From NCBI GenBank assembly GCA_001802655.1, contig MGZO01000106.1, positions 17,917-27,618 of the forward strand: DNA of 9,702 bases, given 5' to 3'. Every line of letters starts with the position of its first letter. The first letter of the stretch is position 1. Of this stretch, positions 6,420 through 9,702 are shown one piece after another. The position numbers were made by a program, and so were the translations under genes. Under the pieces are notes generated by a model. The model saw only the letters and a list, made by a program, of their open reading frames with translations, did no database searches and was not told the origin of the DNA. The DNA comes from Hydrogenophilales bacterium RIFOXYD1_FULL_62_11 (GTDB lineage Bacteria; Pseudomonadota; Gammaproteobacteria; Burkholderiales; Thiobacillaceae).

Positions 6420-7280
6420 CTATAGCGAATCGGCTGGCACAGAAGCGCGTACCGCCCAAATACCTGCCAGTGCGACCACCGCCATGCCCAGCCACGCGGA
6501 CACCGGCAACTGCTCACCAAACAGGATCAGCCCATACAGCGCCGAGAATCCCACGGTGGAATAGGCCAGCGCACCCACGATCAGCGTGCGGCCCCGATGG
6601 TAGGCACGCGTCAGCGCCAGTTGCGCCAGCGTGGCGGTCACGCCGATCCCAATCAGCCACGGCCAGTCAGCCGCGTGCGGACGATGAAAGCCCGCCAGCA
6701 GCATCCACACCCCACCGCCTAGCGTCGCCAGCAACGTGAAATAGAACACCACCCGCCACTCGGGTTCACCCAGCCGGCCGAGCTGTTTGACGTTGACATA
6801 AGCCACCGCCGCCAGCATGCCGGACGCCAGCCCCGCCAGCGCGGGCAACCAGGCCTGATCCTGCACCTGTGGGCGCAACACCAGCACAATGCCGACAAAA
6901 CCCAGCGCCACCGCGCCGAGCAGCCCGCGGCCATGTTTTTCATGCAGCCACCAGGCCGACAGCGCAGCCAGAAACAACGGCGCGGTGTAGTTCAGGGTCA
7001 CCGCCGTGGCCAGTGGCAGGCGCGCGATGGCATAAAAGAACAGCACCAGGGCAACAAAACCCGACAACCCGCGCCAGAAGTGCGCTTTGCGATATGGCGT
7101 GGCGAGCGGTTTGCGCAAGGAGCCGTGCTGGACGGCGATCACGCCCCCGATCGCCAGCAGGCCGAAAACCGAGCGGTAAAACACCAGCTCCGCGCTCGAA
7201 AAATTCGCCGAGGCATGTTTCACCAGCACACCCATCAGGGCGAACAATGCGGCTGCGACAAGCATCCAGCTGGATTTCAT
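6420..7280 (-). CDS. EamA/DMT-family transporter
   Basis: This 286-residue inner-membrane protein has about ten hydrophobic segments arranged as two EamA repeats (roughly residues 3-135 and 143-278). Repeat 1 carries the family pattern SSAELVFYRSVFGLL, FFYAIARLPLATAVTLNYTAPLFLAALSAWWLHEK and a GLLGAVALGFVGIVLVL segment. Repeat 2 mirrors it with LTRAYHRGRTLIVGALAYSTVGFSALYGLILFGEQLP and GMAVVALAGIWAV. Members export amino acids or other metabolites; the substrate is not predictable here. ATG 7280 is the only reasonable start, although its Shine-Dalgarno is weak. It lies 40 nt after the HIRAN gene stop on the same strand and may belong to its transcript. Confidence 0.92.
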   Translation of the reverse strand: MKSSWMLVAAALFALMGVLVKHASANFSSAELVFYRSVFGLLAIGGVIAVQHGSLRKPLATPYRKAHFWRGLSGFVALVLFFYAIARLPLATAVTLNYTAPLFLAALSAWWLHEKHGRGLLGAVALGFVGIVLVLRPQVQDQAWLPALAGLASGMLAAVAYVNVKQLGRLGEPEWRVVFYFTLLATLGGGVWMLLAGFHRPHAADWPWLIGIGVTATLAQLALTRAYHRGRTLIVGALAYSTVGFSALYGLILFGEQLPVSAWLGMAVVALAGIWAVRASVPADSL

Positions 7281-7320
7281 TGCGTGTGTGGAAACGGCCT
7301 TGATGAGTGAAAGCGCGGGC

Positions 7321-7719
7321 TCAATCTGATTGCGCCGCAGGGTGCAGCGGAATCAGGATTTCAAAGCGTATCCGCGACCACGGATCACGCCCCTCGGCCA
7401 GGCGACTGATGCGCGTCACCAACACCTGTCCGCTGTCCATGAATCGCGCAGCATCGGCGTTGTCACGACGCGGCACGTAGCCAATCTTGTGGCCCTGCCA
7501 TTCGATGCGCACCGCATTTGCATCGTGGGAATTGTCCGGCTCACGAGTCAGGGTGAGCGTGTCTCCCACCCGCATGTGCGACCACCATTGCTTGCCCGCG
7601 TGATACTGGAAGCCAGCCAAGGGTGCATCCTGCAACAGAATGTGCGCAGCGACTTCGGCGTGCAGCGGCGCGGCCCACACACTCACCCCTATCAGTAGAC
7701 AACCAAGCAAACGGTTCAT
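7321..7719 (-). CDS. Exported HIRAN-domain protein
   Basis: From ATG 7719 the protein has 132 residues. Residues 1-21 look like a Sec signal peptide (MNRLLGCLLIGVSVWAAPLHA, cleavage after LHA likely); no lipobox is seen, since the only cysteine, at residue 7, lies before the hydrophobic core ends. The mature part is a HIRAN domain: LAGFQYHAGK at 34-43, MRVGDTLTLTREPDNSHDANAV at 49-70, then HKIGYVPRRDNADAARFMDSG. HIRAN domains bind DNA 3' ends in eukaryotic HLTF and Rad5, but small exported bacterial versions exist and their role is not established. An ATG three codons upstream (7728) is an alternative start, and a longer in-frame reading to 7788 lacks support. It is divergent from fbpA, with a Fur box 86 nt upstream, and is followed after 40 nt by the EamA transporter. 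Confidence 0.87.
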   Translation of the reverse strand: MNRLLGCLLIGVSVWAAPLHAEVAAHILLQDAPLAGFQYHAGKQWWSHMRVGDTLTLTREPDNSHDANAVRIEWQGHKIGYVPRRDNADAARFMDSGQVLVTRISRLAEGRDPWSRIRFEILIPLHPAAQSD

Positions 7720-7804
7720 GGCGGCCATTCTACTGAGTCGCTTGCGTAAAATGGGCGTGACCGGGGCCGCCAGAACCCGCACATTCACCCAGGCAATTTA
7801 TTTA

Positions 7805-7833
7805 TTGATAACCGTTATCATTTGCAGTACGAT
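7805..7833 (+). promoter_or_regulatory. Sigma70-type promoter of fbpA
   Basis: TTGATA (7805-7810, five of six -35 bases) and TACGAT (7828-7833, four of six -10 bases) are separated by exactly 17 nt. Transcription would start near 7840, about 28 nt before the fbpA ATG and just upstream of its ribosome site AGGAA (7854-7858). Confidence 0.6.
7806..7820. promoter_or_regulatory. Fur box
   Basis: TGATAAC-C-GTTATCA is a perfect 7-1-7 palindrome and matches the Fur consensus TGATAAT-N-ATTATCA at all but the two innermost arm positions. It covers the -35 and spacer of the fbpA promoter, so Fe-Fur binding should block transcription when iron is sufficient. Its central place in the divergent region means it could also affect the HIRAN gene. 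Confidence 0.82.
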
Positions 7834-7841
7834 ATTTTCAA
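7814..7841 (-). promoter_or_regulatory. Candidate divergent promoter toward HIRAN-EamA
   Basis: On the minus strand TTGAAA (7841-7836) and GATAAC (7819-7814) are 16 nt apart. The -10 would lie inside the Fur palindrome. Both boxes are imperfect, so this is a suggestion only; if real, the HIRAN transcript would also be repressed by Fur. Confidence 0.28.
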
Positions 7842-7867
7842 CTCATTCAACACAGGAATACTTCACC

Positions 7868-8875
7868 ATGAAACTGACCCGTCTTTTGGCCGCAATGACG
7901 CTGGCCGTTGCCGCTCTCCCCGCCCTGGCTGAAGAAGTCGTGGTGTATTCCGCACGCAATGAACAGCTGATCAAACCGCTGTTTGACGCCTACACCAAGG
8001 ACACCGGTGTGGCGGTGAAATTCATCACCGACAAGGAAGGCCCGCTGATGGCGCGCCTCAAGGCCGAAGGCAGGAATACCCCGGCCGACCTGCTGCTGAC
8101 GGTGGATGCAGGTAACCTGTGGCAGGCATCCAATGAAGGCCTGCTGCGTCCGATCCAGTCGAAAATCCTGAACGCCAACGTCCCGGCCCACCTGCGCGAC
8201 CCCGACAGCGAATGGTTCGGCCTGTCGGTTCGCGCCCGCACCCTCGTCTACAACACCGCCAGGGTCAAACCCGCCGAACTGTCCACCTATGAAGACCTGG
8301 CCAACCCGAAGTGGAAAGGCCGCCTCTGCCTGCGCACCTCGAAAAAGGTCTACAACCAGAGCCTGGTGGCGATGATGATCACCGAATACGGCGAAGGCAA
8401 AACCGAGGACATGGTGCGCGGCTGGGTCAATAATCTCGCCACCTCGCCCTTCCCCGACGACACCAAGGCGATGGAAGCCGTGGCAGCCGGCCAGTGCGAT
8501 GTCACCCTGGTGAACACCTATTACTTCGGCCGCCTGATGGAGAAGTCCCCCAAGCTGCCGCTGGCGATTTTCTGGCCTAACCAGAACCTGAAGAACAAGG
8601 CTGCTGGCGTGCACGTCAACATTTCCGGCGCCGGCGTAACGAAGTACGCCAAGAATCCGGCCGGTGCGCAAAAGCTGATCGAATGGCTGTCGTCCGACAA
8701 GGCGCAGAACCTGTTCGCCGACGTCAATCTGGAATACCCGGTCAATCCGAAGGTGGCACCCGACAAGACGGTGGCGGCGTGGGGCAGCTTCAAGCAGAAC
8801 CTCGTCAACGTGAAAGAGGCTGGCAGCCTGCAGACCAAGGCCGTAAAATTGATGGATCGCGCCGGCTACAAGTAA
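7868..8875 (+). CDS. fbpA: Ferric iron ABC transporter periplasmic binding protein
   Basis: The 335-residue precursor has a Sec signal peptide (MKLTRLLAAMTLAVAALPALA, cleavage after residue 21). The mature protein begins EEVVVYSARNEQ, the typical opening of FbpA/FutA iron-binding proteins. Candidate iron-ligand tyrosines are visible: Tyr27 in YSAR, Tyr162 in KKVYNQSL, and the paired Tyr218-Tyr219 in NTYYFGRL, the hallmark of this class. Further family motifs are PADLLLTVDAGNLW, YEDLANPKWKGRLCLR and GVHVNISGAGVTKYAKNP. It would capture Fe3+ in the periplasm and hand it to the FbpB permease encoded next. ATG 7868 has AGGAA 9 nt upstream; the longer in-frame reading from 7640 runs through the promoter and antisense to HIRAN and is rejected. 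The Fur box and promoter upstream indicate iron repression. Confidence 0.95.
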   Translation: MKLTRLLAAMTLAVAALPALAEEVVVYSARNEQLIKPLFDAYTKDTGVAVKFITDKEGPLMARLKAEGRNTPADLLLTVDAGNLWQASNEGLLRPIQSKILNANVPAHLRDPDSEWFGLSVRARTLVYNTARVKPAELSTYEDLANPKWKGRLCLRTSKKVYNQSLVAMMITEYGEGKTEDMVRGWVNNLATSPFPDDTKAMEAVAAGQCDVTLVNTYYFGRLMEKSPKLPLAIFWPNQNLKNKAAGVHVNISGAGVTKYAKNPAGAQKLIEWLSSDKAQNLFADVNLEYPVNPKVAPDKTVAAWGSFKQNLVNVKEAGSLQTKAVKLMDRAGYK

Positions 8876-8919
8876 GGTTTACCCGGAGTCTGGCCACCCC
8901 CTTCTGGAACTGATCCATT

Positions 8920-9702
8920 TTGTCTGACACGCTTGCCGTCTCTTCAAAAACGCCCGCTGCGGGCGTTTTTGTTTGGCCCCGCCTAGGTGGCTGGATGCTG
9001 TTCGCCCTGGCGATCGCATCGCTGGTGCTGGTGCCGGTCGTGGTCACGTTCTCCTCGTTCGCCGAGGTCGAGGGCGACATCCTCGCCCATCTGACCGAAT
9101 TCGTACTGCCCGAACTGGTGGGCAACACGTTGTGGTTGATGCTCGGCGTGGGAATCGGCGTCAGCGTGCTGGGCGTTTCGCTGGCGTGGCTGACGGCAAT
9201 GTGCGAATTCCCCGGCCGCCGCCTGTTCGGCTGGGCGCTGTTGCTGCCGCTGGCGCTGCCCGCCTACGTCACTGCCTTCGTCGCCATCGGCCTGCTCGAT
9301 TTCACCGGCCCGCTGCAGACCTGGCTGCGTGACGGCTGGGGCATCAGCGGGCTGCCCGAGATCCGCTCGCGCAGCGGCGTCATCCTGGTGATGTCGCTGG
9401 CGCTCTATCCTTACGTGTACCTGATCGCCAAAAACGCCTTTGCCACGCAAGGCGCAATCGCGCTGGAAGCGGCGCAGTCGCTCGGGCTCTCGCGCACCCA
9501 AGGCTTCTTCCGGGTGGCGCTGCCGATGGCGCGGCCGTGGATCGCCGCCGGCCTGATGCTGGCGCTGATGGAAACGCTGGCCGACTTCGGCACCATGGCG
9601 ATCTTCAACTACGACACCTTCACCACCGCGATCTACAAGGCGTGGTACAGCCTGTTCTCGCTGCCTGCTGCGGCGCAGCTCGCCTCGATCCTGATCCTGT
9701 TC
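8920..9702 (+). CDS. fbpB: Ferric iron ABC transporter permease (3' end cut by window)
   Basis: The visible part, 261 codons from the TTG at 8920, is about half of an FbpB-type permease (usually 500-560 residues with two fused permease halves). Hydrophobic segments begin at MLFALAIASLVLVPVVVTF. The binding-protein-dependent permease EAA loop is clear at 9466-9561, EAAQSLGLSRTQGFFRVALP followed by MARPW, then LADFGTMAIFNYDTFTTAIYKAW, typical of iron permeases. The start is uncertain. TTG 8920 (weak GGAA 10 nt upstream) gives a 25-residue cytoplasmic N-terminus ending WPRLGGW, as expected before the first membrane segment. ATG 8995 (AGGTGG 4 nt upstream) would start directly at the membrane segment. 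I favour TTG, modestly. It lies 44 nt after fbpA and completes the uptake channel; the ATPase gene is not in the window. Confidence 0.9.
   Translation, partial: MSDTLAVSSKTPAAGVFVWPRLGGWMLFALAIASLVLVPVVVTFSSFAEVEGDILAHLTEFVLPELVGNTLWLMLGVGIGVSVLGVSLAWLTAMCEFPGRRLFGWALLLPLALPAYVTAFVAIGLLDFTGPLQTWLRDGWGISGLPEIRSRSGVILVMSLALYPYVYLIAKNAFATQGAIALEAAQSLGLSRTQGFFRVALPMARPWIAAGLMLALMETLADFGTMAIFNYDTFTTAIYKAWYSLFSLPAAAQLASILILF
8946..8970 (+). terminator. Terminator-like hairpin at fbpA-fbpB junction
   Basis: A perfect 11-bp stem (AAAAACGCCCG with CGGGCGTTTTT) encloses a 3-nt loop CTG. The right arm ends in five T and continues GTTTGG, so it has intrinsic-terminator form. It follows the fbpA stop by 70 nt. 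It could end most fbpA transcripts while letting some read into fbpB. It lies within the coding region if fbpB starts at TTG 8920. Confidence 0.75.

Noticed and set aside
7640..7867. 76-codon upstream extension of fbpA
   Set aside because: It crosses the Fur box and promoter and is antisense to HIRAN; a signal peptide and ribosome site place the start at 7868.
7847..8671. Long minus-strand open frame of 274 codons
   Set aside because: It is wholly antisense to fbpA, is rich in H/G/Q/R as expected of a shadow in GC-rich DNA, and resembles no family.
8983..9501. Minus-strand frame of 172 codons opposite fbpB
   Set aside because: It is antisense to a permease with a clear EAA loop; its Q/R/D/H-rich composition is typical of a shadow.

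Overview
The window is GC-rich, densely packed bacterial chromosome. The gene content (MASE1 cyclic-di-GMP protein, CnoX/YbbN, a DUF3025 protein, a SpoIIAA-like protein, an FbpA/FbpB-type iron transporter) and the codon use suggest a betaproteobacterium, perhaps a Thiobacillus- or Sulfuricella-like member of the Nitrosomonadales. The placement is inferred from protein types, not from a marker gene. I see no rRNA, tRNA, CRISPR array, insertion sequence or prophage gene.

Bases 1-3268 (minus strand) hold four tightly packed genes read right to left: a 129-residue stand-alone Rossmann NAD(P)-binding protein, a FIST sensory protein, an unrecognised 87-residue acidic protein, and a MASE1-GGDEF-(EAL) membrane protein whose 3' end runs off the left edge. 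Stops and starts overlap by 1 nt or lie 11-19 nt apart, so this looks like one signalling operon ending in cyclic-di-GMP turnover. The Rossmann + FIST + small-protein combination is the least familiar part of the window.

Bases 3269-3464 are a divergent promoter region. To its right (plus strand) lie three overlapping genes: proline iminopeptidase, the thioredoxin-fold/TPR chaperone CnoX (YbbN), and a DUF3025 protein. This is a housekeeping unit linked to peptide and protein quality control. It ends in an 89-nt tail-to-tail overlap with the next minus-strand gene.

Bases 6023-7719 (minus strand) hold, in transcription order, an exported HIRAN-domain protein, an EamA/DMT drug-metabolite exporter, and a SpoIIAA-like (STAS-like) small protein. 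Bases 7720-7867 are a second divergent region with an excellent Fur box embedded in a sigma70-type promoter. That promoter drives the ferric-iron binding protein FbpA (plus strand), followed by the FbpB permease, which is cut by the right edge. A strong terminator-like hairpin sits between fbpA and the fbpB membrane segments. Depending on the fbpB start, it is either intergenic or inside the fbpB coding region, and either way it probably sets the binding-protein-to-permease ratio.
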